A stretch of 64,000 nucleotides of DNA from Rosettibacter firmus (GCF_036860695.1 NZ_JAYKGJ010000001.1:1178001-1242000); one strand, 5' to 3'. Positions 1 through 10,108 are shown, counted from the stretch's first letter. Notes: generated from the sequence alone by a model not told the origin. Program-made: numbers and translations.

Positions 1-539
1 TAATTAAAAAATTAGGAGATATTCCTATACTTGCCGAAGATCTTGGAGTTATAACCAAAGAAGTAAATGAACTTAGAATGAAATTTAATTTTCCAGGAAT
101 GAAAATTTTACAATTTGCTTTTGGAAAAACTGGAGAAAAAAGATTTTTACCACACAATCACGAAAAACATTGCGTCGTTTACACTGGATCTCACGATAAT
201 GATACAACTTCAGGTTTCTTCAAAAAAGAAAAAGAAATGAACTCGGATGTATTTAAGCATGCACAATTCTATATGAATTACTATGGTGATGATATGTGTT
301 ATCAATTAATTAGACTTGCATATTCATCGGTTGCAGATATTGTCATTATCCCGATGCAGGATATATTAAATCTTGATTCCTATGCAAGAATGAATTTTCC
401 AGGGAAACCAGATGGTAACTGGACATGGAGATTTACGTGGGATCAAATTAATGATGATATTAAAAACAAAATTTCCAAACTGATTATGCTTTATGAAAGA
501 TTTCCTTCAGAAAATGAATACTCACATGTAGTATATTAA
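1..539 (+). CDS. malQ: 4-alpha-glucanotransferase (amylomaltase), C-terminal part
   Basis: This is the 3' end of a GH77 4-alpha-glucanotransferase, open from the window edge (reading frame begins at base 3) to the stop at 539. GH77 enzymes transfer maltooligosaccharide segments in cytosolic glycogen/maltodextrin metabolism. Two catalytic-region motifs are visible: ILAEDLG, which carries the acid/base Glu, and TGSHDNDT, which carries the transition-state-stabilising Asp. The tail has the usual GH77 elements (PMQDIL, RMNFPG, NWTWR). The nucleophile Asp lies upstream of the window. An ATG at 78 is internal to the domain and is not the start. The next gene is convergent, with its stop at 543, leaving almost no intergenic space. 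The family call is firm; the full length cannot be judged. Confidence 0.93.
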   Translation, partial: IKKLGDIPILAEDLGVITKEVNELRMKFNFPGMKILQFAFGKTGEKRFLPHNHEKHCVVYTGSHDNDTTSGFFKKEKEMNSDVFKHAQFYMNYYGDDMCYQLIRLAYSSVADIVIIPMQDILNLDSYARMNFPGKPDGNWTWRFTWDQINDDIKNKISKLIMLYERFPSENEYSHVVY

Positions 540-542
540 AAA

Positions 543-2471
543 TTATTTATTGATAATATTTACAAGATCGTTATACAAAGCTCTTGCACCTGGATACTGT
601 GAATTCAACTTGATTAATTTTTCTACAGTATTATATGCTTTAATATATTCTTTGTTCAATGCATATGCACCTGCTAAGTTGTACATAACCTGTGTATCTG
701 TACTATCATAAGAAATGGATTCTTCCAGAAATTTTATTGCAGGAATAATATTACCTGAACTTAATTCTATTTGTCCAAGCCACTTTGATGAAAAAGCATT
801 GGGCTTAATTTTATATTCTGCTTCTAAAATTTTAGTTGCATTTTTATAATCTTGTTTTTTAAGATAGTTTATTGCCAGCGCTTCTAATTGATATAAATTT
901 TCTTTTATAAATGGATATTGATAGATAATTGCTGTTACATGATTAAGAAAACCATCAAGATTACCATTTTTCATACATATGTTTGCTACCTTTTCATGTG
1001 CTTGCATCCATATTATTTTGTTTTTGATATAGCTGAGTGCTACTGAATCTATAAAATTTTTTGGCTTACATATTTCATCAAAACTTTTTTTCTGATTTGG
1101 ATCTATAAATGGCCAGTCATTCTTTAAAACTTTTATTCTGTAATCGGCTATAGTAGAATCTAATTTAGAAAAAATGAAATTCGAAATTGTAATACTATCC
1201 TGAATTTCATGTTTATATTTTGGTTTTGAGTCTTTTGGTAAAAAGTTTAATTCCGACATCTTTTCATAAAATAATCTTCCAATTAATTGATATCCCTTAA
1301 GAGTTGGATGAAGATGGTCTGTCATTAAATTATTTCCAACAATATTGCCTGGACTAATCGATGCAAAAAAAGAATCTACATCAACAAGAGGGATATTATA
1401 ATTTTTTGAGATTTTCCTGATTATTGAATTTATTTTTTCAGGAGCACGAAATCTTAATCCATCTAAATCTTTTGCATATCTAAATAGTGAATCTGCTTTT
1501 TTAAAATTTCCTTTTGAATATAAACTTAATGCTTCTTCATAAACAGATTGTGCTGATGGATAATTATTATTACTAACCGAAACAAATGGTGGTTGATCTT
1601 TTAAGTTACTCACAACAGTAGAGATTATTACTGGTACTCCCGAAGATTTAAGCATTTTAATTGCATCATAAATATTCTTTTCAAATTGTATTAAGCCAGC
1701 TTTATAAATTTCTGAATTATATGCTATATGTCTTTCTTTTGCCATCTTAGACATCAAAGTTCCAGATGAGTAAGGATTTTCGGACTTTGTTATTAGTGAT
1801 GTTAACCACTTCAGAATATTTTTTATTAATTGAGTTGTTTTAAATCTATTTAGAAATAACATTGCATTAATCATTTCTCTCGTACCTGTTGCTGATTCAA
1901 AAGAACCAGCACCTAATGCACCATAATATTCATTATGCCCAGCATAAATTAAAACCAAATCAGGTTTTTGTTTAATTATTTCTGGTATAAAATCTCGAAT
2001 TGTATAACTATTAGTTGCTGTTAGACTTAAATTTACAACTTCAATTTTTTTGTGAGGATAGTTTAATTCAAGTCGTCTACGTATATATCTGGAAAATGAA
2101 CCCATTGGCATATATGGATAACCTGCTGCACTACTTTCTCCTAAAACAAACACACGAAAGGCATTTTTATCTTTGATTTTATCAAAAGCATCTTCAATAG
2201 AAGATGGTGGTTTCTTTACATTAGTAAAATATCTTCTGGCAACATCAGGATTTAACATTAATTTACCACTGGATACTTCTACCCACATACTTAAATCATA
2301 TCCATAATTAAAAATGCGTAGACTTAATTCAAGAATGATGACAAATAAAACAGGAATTAAAAATAAGATGAGATAAAAATAGAAAGGTGGTTTTCTTGAA
2401 TAGTCGCTCTGTGATTTTGAATGACTATCTAATTTAGAATCTTTATTAATTTCTTTTCTTTTATATTGCAT
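543..2471 (-). CDS. Membrane-anchored SGNH/GDSL-like hydrolase with TPR repeats
   Basis: This is a 642-residue protein with a basic N-terminus, one membrane segment at about residues 29-52, and then a soluble domain presumably outside the membrane. The SGNH pattern is complete: GESSAAG (Ser about 113), GHNEYYG (Asn about 180) and TDHLHPT (Asp about 385, His about 388). Residues 309-337 and about 490-640 look like tetratricopeptide repeats. The family includes esterases and acetylhydrolases acting on glycans or lipids; the substrate here cannot be read from the sequence. The TPR tail suggests a protein-partner role. It is followed on the same strand by the gene transcribed before it, Prc, with about 50 bp between them. 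The SGNH assignment is fairly sure; the biological role is unknown. Confidence 0.8.
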   Translation of the reverse strand: MQYKRKEINKDSKLDSHSKSQSDYSRKPPFYFYLILFLIPVLFVIILELSLRIFNYGYDLSMWVEVSSGKLMLNPDVARRYFTNVKKPPSSIEDAFDKIKDKNAFRVFVLGESSAAGYPYMPMGSFSRYIRRRLELNYPHKKIEVVNLSLTATNSYTIRDFIPEIIKQKPDLVLIYAGHNEYYGALGAGSFESATGTREMINAMLFLNRFKTTQLIKNILKWLTSLITKSENPYSSGTLMSKMAKERHIAYNSEIYKAGLIQFEKNIYDAIKMLKSSGVPVIISTVVSNLKDQPPFVSVSNNNYPSAQSVYEEALSLYSKGNFKKADSLFRYAKDLDGLRFRAPEKINSIIRKISKNYNIPLVDVDSFFASISPGNIVGNNLMTDHLHPTLKGYQLIGRLFYEKMSELNFLPKDSKPKYKHEIQDSITISNFIFSKLDSTIADYRIKVLKNDWPFIDPNQKKSFDEICKPKNFIDSVALSYIKNKIIWMQAHEKVANICMKNGNLDGFLNHVTAIIYQYPFIKENLYQLEALAINYLKKQDYKNATKILEAEYKIKPNAFSSKWLGQIELSSGNIIPAIKFLEESISYDSTDTQVMYNLAGAYALNKEYIKAYNTVEKLIKLNSQYPGARALYNDLVNIINK

Positions 2472-2522
2472 TCTATACTACAAATTCATAGCAAAATAAA
2501 ACAAAGATTACTCAGCACATAC

Positions 2523-4595
2523 TTAACCTACTTTTGCAATAATTAGGTCTGCCAGAATTCTTGTACTTTCTTTTAATTCATAATCGCTTGCTTTAGAAGT
2601 TTGGGCATCAACTTCTTTTTTATCTTTTATATCCAGCTTATTTATTCTTGCACGTTCTTCATCTTTCTTTTTCTTTCTTTCTTCAGCTTTATTTTTTTCT
2701 TCTCGTCTAATCTTTTCATTTAAAGAAAAAACTTTTTTCTCTCTATTTTCTTTTATTTCTTCTATATCATCAAGCAGTAATTGATATTCAGGATCTTTCT
2801 TTGTTCGTTCTTGATGTTTTTGAATTAACAAAGGGATGAATTTTGAAATATCACCATACTTTTCATATTGAGCAGGTTGAATTTGATCCCATGGTAAAGC
2901 ACTTGGTTGAGAACTTTCACCAAATTCATCTGCACTATATGGAGATGGGAAAATAATATCAGGTTGTACACCTTTATGCTGTGTGCTACTACCAGTTATT
3001 CTATAAAACTTAGCTATAGTAAGTTTAAGTTGACCAAGTTTTTTTCCAGCTATTGGAATATGTCTATTTAGATCAAGAAGATTTTGAACAGTTCCTTTTC
3101 CATAAGTATTTTCACCAATAATAATACCACGTCCATAATCTTGAATTGCACCTGAAAAAATTTCAGATGCCGAAGCACTAAATCTATTTACAAGAACTGC
3201 AAGAGGTCCTTCATAATAAATTCCAGGATCAGGGTCTCTATCTACTTCTATAATATTCATCATATTTTTTACTTGTACAACAGGACCATCTTTAATAAAT
3301 AAACCAGTTAATTGAATAGCTTCTTGAAGTGAACCACCACCATTATTTCTTAAATCGATTATAACACCATCAACTTTTTCTTCTTTAAACTTTTTAAGAA
3401 TTTCTTTTACATCTCTGGTTGTGCTCTTATAATCGGTTTTTCCTTTTTGTTGTGCTTCGAAGTCGGTATAAAAAGAAGGAAGTTTAATAACGCCAATCTT
3501 AAAATTATATCCTTCGTGTTGAATATTCATAATTTCACTTTTAGCTGCTTGTTCTTCGAGTTTAACTTCGTCGCGTACAAGTTTAATTTCTTTTGGTATA
3601 GCATTTGGTCCATCACTTGCTTTTAGAATTAAAAGACGAACAACAGTTCCTTTTTTACCTCTAATTAATTGAATAACATCATCCAGTCTCCAGCCTATAA
3701 CATCTACCATTTCTCCATCGTCGCCTTGAGCGACTCCAACAATTTTATCTTCCTCTTGAAGCAAACCACTTTTTGCCGCTGGGCCACCAGGTACAATACC
3801 GGCAACAACAGTATAATCATTATCCTGTCTTAATGTAGCACCTATACCTTCAAGAGAAAGTTTCATACTGATATTAAAATTCTCAGATGCAGAGGGGGAT
3901 AGGTAATCAGAATGAGGATCATAAACTTGAGTTACAGAATTCATAAACAAAGAAAAAACATCTTCGGCTTCGTACTGAAGAATAATTTTATGATAATTTT
4001 GATATCGTTTTAACAAAACTTCGGAAGCTCCTTTCCAGTCTTTACCGGATAAAATTAAATTCAGTGCATCGTTTTTCAATCTCAATCTCCAGAGCTCATC
4101 GAGTTCTTCAGGAGTTTTTGCCCATTCAGCTTTTTCACGGTCTGGCGAAAATGATTCATCAATTGAAAAATCAAATTCTTTTTGCAAGCATTTATTTACA
4201 TATTTTATTCTTTCTGACAATCTTTTTTTATAAGTATTAAATATTTCAAATGGTATTGTTAATTCACCTGTGACGAGAAAATCATCAAATTGATATCTAT
4301 ATTTTTCAAAAGATTCTATATCAGACTTCAAGAAATACATTTTTGCATTATCAAGATTCTTAATATACTCATCGAAAATAATAGAAGATAAAGAATCATT
4401 CGGTTTTAATTTTTTATAATGGTAATTAGAAAGAATTTGAACAATAACCTGATCAATTCTTTTATAAGTTTCATCAGGTAAAATTACTTTTGACGAATCT
4501 AAAGTATGGTCTTTTTTAAGTACTTCTAATACATTTTGAGAATAACTAATCTCAAATAGAATAAGTAATAATATAGTAGTGAGTGTTTTTTTCAT
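2523..4595 (-). CDS. prc: Carboxy-terminal processing (tail-specific) protease, S41A family
   Basis: A 690-residue periplasmic serine protease close to the length of E. coli Prc. It has a signal peptide (about residues 1-20), an N-terminal helical region, a PDZ domain at about 240-340, the S41 catalytic domain, and a charged Lys/Glu-rich C-terminal region like the DUF3340 tail of Prc. The catalytic dyad is visible: Ser about 475 in RFSASASEIF and Lys about 500 in YGKGTVQ, the same 25-residue spacing as in Prc. Such proteases cleave substrates at nonpolar C-termini and trim murein-associated proteins. The start is an ATG just after a short AT-rich gap of about 100 bp. The family call is secure; physiological targets are unknown. 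Confidence 0.94.
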   Translation of the reverse strand: MKKTLTTILLLILFEISYSQNVLEVLKKDHTLDSSKVILPDETYKRIDQVIVQILSNYHYKKLKPNDSLSSIIFDEYIKNLDNAKMYFLKSDIESFEKYRYQFDDFLVTGELTIPFEIFNTYKKRLSERIKYVNKCLQKEFDFSIDESFSPDREKAEWAKTPEELDELWRLRLKNDALNLILSGKDWKGASEVLLKRYQNYHKIILQYEAEDVFSLFMNSVTQVYDPHSDYLSPSASENFNISMKLSLEGIGATLRQDNDYTVVAGIVPGGPAAKSGLLQEEDKIVGVAQGDDGEMVDVIGWRLDDVIQLIRGKKGTVVRLLILKASDGPNAIPKEIKLVRDEVKLEEQAAKSEIMNIQHEGYNFKIGVIKLPSFYTDFEAQQKGKTDYKSTTRDVKEILKKFKEEKVDGVIIDLRNNGGGSLQEAIQLTGLFIKDGPVVQVKNMMNIIEVDRDPDPGIYYEGPLAVLVNRFSASASEIFSGAIQDYGRGIIIGENTYGKGTVQNLLDLNRHIPIAGKKLGQLKLTIAKFYRITGSSTQHKGVQPDIIFPSPYSADEFGESSQPSALPWDQIQPAQYEKYGDISKFIPLLIQKHQERTKKDPEYQLLLDDIEEIKENREKKVFSLNEKIRREEKNKAEERKKKKDEERARINKLDIKDKKEVDAQTSKASDYELKESTRILADLIIAKVG

Positions 4596-4697
4596 TTAAA
4601 TCCCATTCTAAAATTTGAATTATCATACACTAAGATAATAGTTTTGTTTCAATATTTTTATCTTATTACAAATTTTTAATTATAAAATAAACCAGTA

Positions 4698-6389
4698 CTA
4701 AGTATAAAGATATCTTTTGATTTTCTGAGTTGGTGTTTTTTCGAATGGTTCTCTCTGTTCGATAATATTTGCCAGTCGAGAAAAAGTATTTACTTTAGAA
4801 TTAACATCCTTCAACAGTTCTGATAATATTTTATCCACTATGTTCCTTGCCGAAGATTCATTTAGTTTATGTATTTTAAATTCATTATCAATTTCATCAT
4901 AATTTAAGTAAACGCGAGCTACAAGTTTTCCATTGTTTTCGTGAACTAACGATTCAAGAACATATTTCGATTCATTGATTATAGATTCAATTTCTTCTGG
5001 ATAAATATTTTTTCCATTTGATCCAATGATTACATTTTTAGAACGTCCTTTAATAAATAGATAACCATCATTATCAATAAAGCCTAAATCTCCACTCTTA
5101 AACCAGCCATCTTCTGTAAATACAGCTTTTGTTTTTTCTGGATCTTTGTAATATCCTTTCATTACATTTGGGCCTTTAATCAATATTTCCCCTTCTCCTG
5201 TTATTTCATCTGGATTATCTATTTTTATCTTTACAGAAGGGAGAGGCTTTCCAGCCGAACGAAATTTTGCTTCTTCAGGTTTACTACCTGTAACAAGTGG
5301 AGAAGTTTCTGTTAAACCATAACCAACTGCATAAGGGAATTCTGATTCTCTTAAAAACTGTTCAACTTCTGCAGAAAGTGGTGCTCCACCAAGACATAAC
5401 ATTTTTAATTCTCCACCAAAAGTTTTCAGAAGTTTTCTGCCTGCAATTTTATTAATCTTTTTTCTTAAGAAGGGAATTTTATAAGCACTACGTAATAGTA
5501 GTTTTTTATTTATCTCGGGTAAAACTTTTAGTTTGTAAATTTTTTCTATTATCAATGGAACAGCAAGAATAATGGTAGGTTTTACTTTTAATAAAGCCGG
5601 CAGAAGTACACCAGCTGTTGGAGGTTTATTTAGATATGTTATAGAAGCACCAGCAAGTAATGGGGTCACCAATCCAAGTGTTGATTCAATAGTATGAAAT
5701 AAAGGTAAAATTGATAAAAGTCTATCTTCAGGTTTAACATCTACAATTTTTAATGTATCGAGTGCATTTGAAACAACATTTTTATGAGTTAACACAACAC
5801 CTTTAGAATGCCCAGTAGTTCCCGAGGTATATAAAATTAATGCAGGAGTCTCTTCTTCAACTTCTTCTGGAATTATACCAGCAAATTTTAATGCTGCTTC
5901 TTTAATTTTTGAAAACTCTTTTTTGCCAGATGATATTATTTCTTTAAGAAAATCATTTTTGGTTTTCAAAGGAATTATTGAGAAATCATCCAGCAATATC
6001 TGGAGATACAAATTATTATTAGAGAAATCTTCTATTTTACTAAATTGTTTAGCAGAAACAAAAATTGCTTTACTTTCTGAATGACGTAAGACATGATGAA
6101 CTTCGGCAACGCTAAATTCTGTCATAATAGGAACTGCAATAGCTCCCATCGTTGTAATAGCAAAATAAGCAATTGCCCAATTTGGCTGGTTTTCGCTTAA
6201 GATTGCAACTTTATCGCCAGCTATTATACCTTCGCTTTTAAGAAATGAAGAGACAGAATCAACTTTTCTTTTAAAATCACGGTACGTTATCGGCTGTGAA
6301 TCTATAAACGAAACTAAATTTCTATCAGCAAACTCTTCTACGCTATTATTAAGTAAATGAAGTAATGTAAATTTTTTTAAATCTTTCAA
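4698..6389 (-). CDS. Long-chain fatty acid--CoA ligase (AMP-forming)
   Basis: A 563-residue ANL-superfamily adenylate-forming enzyme that would activate a carboxylic acid, most likely a fatty acid, to its acyl-CoA via an acyl-adenylate. It has the phosphate-binding loop YTSGTTGHSKG (about 187-197), the GYGLTETSP motif, the GWFKSGDLG hinge region and a C-terminal PTQKIKR lysine motif. No signal peptide is seen, so it is cytosolic. The best start is a TTG; no suitable ATG lies near the expected N-terminus, and the following residues match the usual FadD-like beginning. Chain-length specificity cannot be deduced. It stands between Prc and a CDF transporter with roughly 80-100 bp gaps, so it may be a separate unit. 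Confidence 0.9.
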   Translation of the reverse strand: MKDLKKFTLLHLLNNSVEEFADRNLVSFIDSQPITYRDFKRKVDSVSSFLKSEGIIAGDKVAILSENQPNWAIAYFAITTMGAIAVPIMTEFSVAEVHHVLRHSESKAIFVSAKQFSKIEDFSNNNLYLQILLDDFSIIPLKTKNDFLKEIISSGKKEFSKIKEAALKFAGIIPEEVEEETPALILYTSGTTGHSKGVVLTHKNVVSNALDTLKIVDVKPEDRLLSILPLFHTIESTLGLVTPLLAGASITYLNKPPTAGVLLPALLKVKPTIILAVPLIIEKIYKLKVLPEINKKLLLRSAYKIPFLRKKINKIAGRKLLKTFGGELKMLCLGGAPLSAEVEQFLRESEFPYAVGYGLTETSPLVTGSKPEEAKFRSAGKPLPSVKIKIDNPDEITGEGEILIKGPNVMKGYYKDPEKTKAVFTEDGWFKSGDLGFIDNDGYLFIKGRSKNVIIGSNGKNIYPEEIESIINESKYVLESLVHENNGKLVARVYLNYDEIDNEFKIHKLNESSARNIVDKILSELLKDVNSKVNTFSRLANIIEQREPFEKTPTQKIKRYLYT

Positions 6390-6471
6390 TTTATATTTCT
6401 TTTTTTACAAAGTTATAATTCAAAAAGTCAATTCACAATGCATTAATTAAGTAAGATTATTTCTTAAAATA

Positions 6472-7323
6472 TTATACCGGATCAACATGCACAAAAACTT
6501 TTTGTACTTCCTCTATTTCTTCTAAAGCATAACGAACACGATTGCCAATGTTATGAGAAACTTCTGTAGGAATATTTTTATCCACTTCAATATGAATTTC
6601 AATATGAAATTTATTACCAACATAATGTGAACGTAAGTCATTAATTCCTTTAACTCCTTCGATATTCAATGTCATTTCTTTTATTTTATCATCGAATTCT
6701 TTAGTTGCGGAACGACCCATTAAATAATCTAAATTTTCTCGCCCAACTTCGTAACCAGATTTGAATATAAACAACGCTACCATTATTCCAGCTATGCTAT
6801 CAAAATAATTTAATTTATAACTTGCCCCAAACACACCAATCAATGCAATTGAAGATGCAAGTACATCATTAATGCTATCTACTGATGCAGCTTTTATTGC
6901 TGGACTATTATATTGCTTGCCAATTTTAACCTGATATCGGCTAAGAATAATTTTCGTAATAATTGTTATACTTAAAACTACATAGATTTCTGGAATAGCA
7001 TGTATATTCTGAGGTTCTATTAATCTCTTTATAGATTCTTCAACAATATTAATTCCAACAACAAAAGCAAAAACAGAAAGTATAAACGCTGCAATAGGTT
7101 GAGCAGCATTATGACCAAATTGATGTTTTTGATCAGGTTTATCTCGTGATATTTTTACAGCTATTTTTATACCGATTGAAACAAGAATATCTGTAAAAGA
7201 ATTAAGTGCTTCAGAAATAACTGCAATAGAATTTGATATTACTCCAACAATAGCTTTGATTATAAAAAGAAAAATATTAATTCCAAGAGCAATGTCTGTA
7301 GCTTGTTTTAATTTCTGTGCCAT
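6472..7323 (-). CDS. Cation diffusion facilitator, probable Mn2+ exporter type
   Basis: A 283-residue CDF transporter with about six membrane segments followed by a cytosolic ferredoxin-like C-terminal domain that ends in a VHVDPV-like motif. CDF proteins export divalent cations by proton antiport. The transport-site residues appear to be Asn41 and Asp45 in segment 2 (NSFTD) and Asp149 and Asp153 in segment 5 (DSIND). This ND-DD set differs from the HD-HD set of Zn transporters and matches the set described for streptococcal MntE, a Mn2+ exporter. The family call is secure; Mn specificity is inferred. It lies 28 bp from pepT on the same strand and may be cotranscribed with it. Confidence 0.92.
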   Translation of the reverse strand: MAQKLKQATDIALGINIFLFIIKAIVGVISNSIAVISEALNSFTDILVSIGIKIAVKISRDKPDQKHQFGHNAAQPIAAFILSVFAFVVGINIVEESIKRLIEPQNIHAIPEIYVVLSITIITKIILSRYQVKIGKQYNSPAIKAASVDSINDVLASSIALIGVFGASYKLNYFDSIAGIMVALFIFKSGYEVGRENLDYLMGRSATKEFDDKIKEMTLNIEGVKGINDLRSHYVGNKFHIEIHIEVDKNIPTEVSHNIGNRVRYALEEIEEVQKVFVHVDPV

Positions 7324-7351
7324 AACAATTTTATAAAAATATTATTTATAA

Positions 7352-8602
7352 TTACGATTTTTCTTCCCAGATTTGAGCAAGTGTAACTATCATTTTAACA
7401 GCAGCTTCCATATCCTGAACAGCAACAAATTCTGTATATGCATGAAAATTATGGCCACCTGCAAATAAATTTGGAGTTGGAAGACCCATGTAACATAATC
7501 GCGAACCATCTGTTCCGCCTCGAATTGATGATTTAATTGGTTTTATTCCAAGTCGCTCGAGAGCTTCGACAGCATAAGCTTCAACATGTGGATGTTGATC
7601 AAGAATATATTTCATATTTCTATATTGCTCAATAACTTCGAAATTAAATGAAGAATTTGGAAAATACTCTATAGCTTTATTGCATAAATTTTTGAGTAAT
7701 TCCTCATACTCTTTCAATTTTTGTGCATCAAAATCTCTTATTATAAATTTTATTGTTGTTTGTGTTTCATTCCCATTAATCGAAGTTGGATGTACATAAC
7801 CTTCTCTTTTTTCTGTTGTCTCGGGAGAAAGTGTATCTTTAGGAAGTAATTCCAGAAACTTTGCTGCAACTTTAATCGAATTAATCATCTTTCCTTTAGC
7901 ATATCCTGGATGAACATTTTTTCCATTAAATTTTATTACAACAGCATCAGCACTAAAAGTTTCCGTTTCAACTTCTCCTCGCGTACCTCCATCAATTGTA
8001 TAAGCATACTTAGCACCAAATTTTTTTACATCAAATTTTTCTGTGCCTCTTCCAACTTCTTCATCCGGTGTAAAACATACACGTATTTTACCATGTTTTA
8101 TCTCAGGATGAGTTATAAGATAATTCATAGCATCAATAATCTCTGCAATACCTGCTTTATCATCAGCTCCTAAGAGAGTTGTACCATCACTTGTAACTAT
8201 ATCATATCCTATCATTTCTTTAAGAACAGGATTACTTTCTACATCTATAACTTTTGTATTATCTCCAGGCAATACAATATTTCCACCCTGATAGTTTTTA
8301 TGAATAACTGGATTAACATTTTTTCCACTTACTGCTGGAGAAGTATCTACATGAGCAATAAATCCAATTACCGGAACATCTTTTTCTGTATTTGATGGAA
8401 GTGTAGCAGTTACATATCCATATTCATCCATTTCAACTTCCTGCATACCAATTTGTTTTAGTTCTTCTACAAGTAATCTCGATAATTCTAATTGTTTGGG
8501 ATCACTTGGAAATGTTTTGGAATCTTCATCAGATGTTGTTTCTATTTTTACATATTTAAGAAACCGATCCAATACTGTAAACTTATAATTGTTATCAAAC
8601 AT
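7352..8602 (-). CDS. pepT: Peptidase T (tripeptide aminopeptidase, M20B)
   Basis: A 416-residue zinc-dependent aminopeptidase that removes N-terminal residues from tripeptides in the cytosol; E. coli PepT is 408 residues. Visible M20 motifs are IAHVDTSP (metal ligand His about 84, followed by Asp), GADDKAG (bridging Asp), TPDEEVGRG (catalytic and metal-binding Glu pair), TIDGG and the C-terminal GGHNFHAYTEF (last His ligand). IRGGTDGSRL is also characteristic of PepT. The start is ATG, with about 200 bp of AT-rich sequence separating it from a divergent pyrimidine phosphorylase gene. The call is secure. Confidence 0.95.
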   Translation of the reverse strand: MFDNNYKFTVLDRFLKYVKIETTSDEDSKTFPSDPKQLELSRLLVEELKQIGMQEVEMDEYGYVTATLPSNTEKDVPVIGFIAHVDTSPAVSGKNVNPVIHKNYQGGNIVLPGDNTKVIDVESNPVLKEMIGYDIVTSDGTTLLGADDKAGIAEIIDAMNYLITHPEIKHGKIRVCFTPDEEVGRGTEKFDVKKFGAKYAYTIDGGTRGEVETETFSADAVVIKFNGKNVHPGYAKGKMINSIKVAAKFLELLPKDTLSPETTEKREGYVHPTSINGNETQTTIKFIIRDFDAQKLKEYEELLKNLCNKAIEYFPNSSFNFEVIEQYRNMKYILDQHPHVEAYAVEALERLGIKPIKSSIRGGTDGSRLCYMGLPTPNLFAGGHNFHAYTEFVAVQDMEAAVKMIVTLAQIWEEKS

Positions 8603-8732
8603 ATTTACCTCTATAATGATTTTATTTGTAAATGAAAGTTAATAGAAAATTCAGATGCTTTTCAATTAATTTTTTGTTTTAATAATATTCATGGTTACTG
8701 CTGGTAAGTAACATGTTTAACTCTAAAATTAA

Positions 8733-8763
8733 TTGTAAACGGTTATTTGAAAATGTAATTTTG
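8733..8763 (+). promoter_or_regulatory. Candidate Bacteroidota-type promoter before the nucleoside phosphorylase
   Basis: A TTG at 8733-8735 is followed after 20 bases by TAATTTTG at 8756-8763. This matches the TTG-N20-TAnnTTTG pattern of primary-sigma promoters known from Bacteroidota. The -7 element ends about 40 bases before the ATG at 8804. The region is AT-rich, so chance matches are possible, and it is not established that this lineage uses that pattern. Confidence 0.3.
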
Positions 8764-8803
8764 TATATACTTTATTTTCACTAAAATATAAATAGAAATT
8801 ATA

Positions 8804-10108
8804 ATGAACACAGTTGAACTTATACGAAAAAAAAGAGATGGCAAGCAATTATCGAAAGAAGAAATTGAATATCTTGTAACAAACTTTACAAAAGGAAAAA
8901 TCCCAGATTATCAATTCTCTGCTTTTTTAATGGCTGCTTTTCTGAAAGGATTGAATAAAAAAGAAACTTCATATCTTACACTTTCGATGTTAAACAGTGG
9001 CAAAGTTATTGATTTATCTTCTATTAATGGAAAAAAAATTGATAAACATTCTACAGGTGGAGTTGGCGACAAAACATCATTAATAATTACACCTATTGTA
9101 GCTGCTGCAGGAATAAACGTACCGATGATCAGTGGAAGGGGACTTGGACACACAGGTGGTACTCTTGATAAACTTGAATCGATACCGGGTTTTAAAACCA
9201 ACCTCAACATAAATCAATATAAAAACATAATTAAAAAATGTAATGCAGTAATGATTGGCCAAACCAGAGATATAGCTCCAGCAGATAAATTAATTTATGC
9301 TCTGCGAGATGTTACTGCTACAGTTGAATCCATTCCATTAATTACAGCAAGTATAATGAGTAAAAAATTAGCAGAAGGTATTGATGGTTTAGTTCTCGAT
9401 GTCAAAACTGGCTCTGGAGCTTTTATGAAAAAATATAATGATGCTTTAAGATTAGCCAATTCGCTTATAGAAACTGCAAAATCATTTAATAAAAAAGTAA
9501 TTGCATTTGTAACTGATATGAATCAACCTTTAGGAAATTATATAGGAAACTGGCTTGAAGTTTATGAATCAATAAAAATTTTGCAGGGTGAAAAAATAGA
9601 TGATTTACTCGAACTTAGCTTAAATCTTTCTGGTGCTATGATTTATTTAGGAAACAGAGCTTCTTCATTAAACGAAGGAAAAGAGATAGCTCTGGAAATG
9701 ATTTCGAGTGGCAAAGCATTTAATAAATTTTTAGAAATTGTTAAACTTCAAGGTGGAGATGTATTTTATTTAAAACATCCTGAAAAATATCCGAAAGCAA
9801 AATATCATGAGAAAATTTATTCTGAAAAATCTGGTTATGTACAAAGTATAGATACTTATCAATTAGGAATTATTTCTTCTGAACTTGGTGCAGGGAGAAT
9901 TACTAAAGAAGATAAAATCGATCCAAAAGCTGGAATTATTTTTTATCCCAAAATTGGAAGTAAAATCAAAAAAGGAGAATTAATTGCAGAAATATTTACA
10001 GATAGAAAAGAAAATATAGAAGATGCAAAAACAAAAATTTTATCTTCACTCAAATTATCAAATAACAATTTCCCAAAAATTAAACTTATTAAAAAGATTT
10101 TGAGTTAA
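8804..10108 (+). CDS. pdp: Pyrimidine-nucleoside / thymidine phosphorylase
   Basis: A 434-residue cytosolic enzyme that reversibly phosphorolyses pyrimidine nucleosides to the base and (deoxy)ribose-1-phosphate in nucleoside salvage. The family signature around KHSTGGVGDKTS (phosphate/nucleoside site) and SGRGLGHTGGTLDK is intact. SIMSKKLAEG and KTGSGAFMK are also typical, and a C-terminal alpha/beta domain follows. The length fits the family (433-440 residues). The sequence does not decide between DeoA (thymidine-preferring) and Pdp (broader). The DUF971 gene starts 22 bp downstream and is probably cotranscribed. Confidence 0.93.
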   Translation: MNTVELIRKKRDGKQLSKEEIEYLVTNFTKGKIPDYQFSAFLMAAFLKGLNKKETSYLTLSMLNSGKVIDLSSINGKKIDKHSTGGVGDKTSLIITPIVAAAGINVPMISGRGLGHTGGTLDKLESIPGFKTNLNINQYKNIIKKCNAVMIGQTRDIAPADKLIYALRDVTATVESIPLITASIMSKKLAEGIDGLVLDVKTGSGAFMKKYNDALRLANSLIETAKSFNKKVIAFVTDMNQPLGNYIGNWLEVYESIKILQGEKIDDLLELSLNLSGAMIYLGNRASSLNEGKEIALEMISSGKAFNKFLEIVKLQGGDVFYLKHPEKYPKAKYHEKIYSEKSGYVQSIDTYQLGIISSELGAGRITKEDKIDPKAGIIFYPKIGSKIKKGELIAEIFTDRKENIEDAKTKILSSLKLSNNNFPKIKLIKKILS

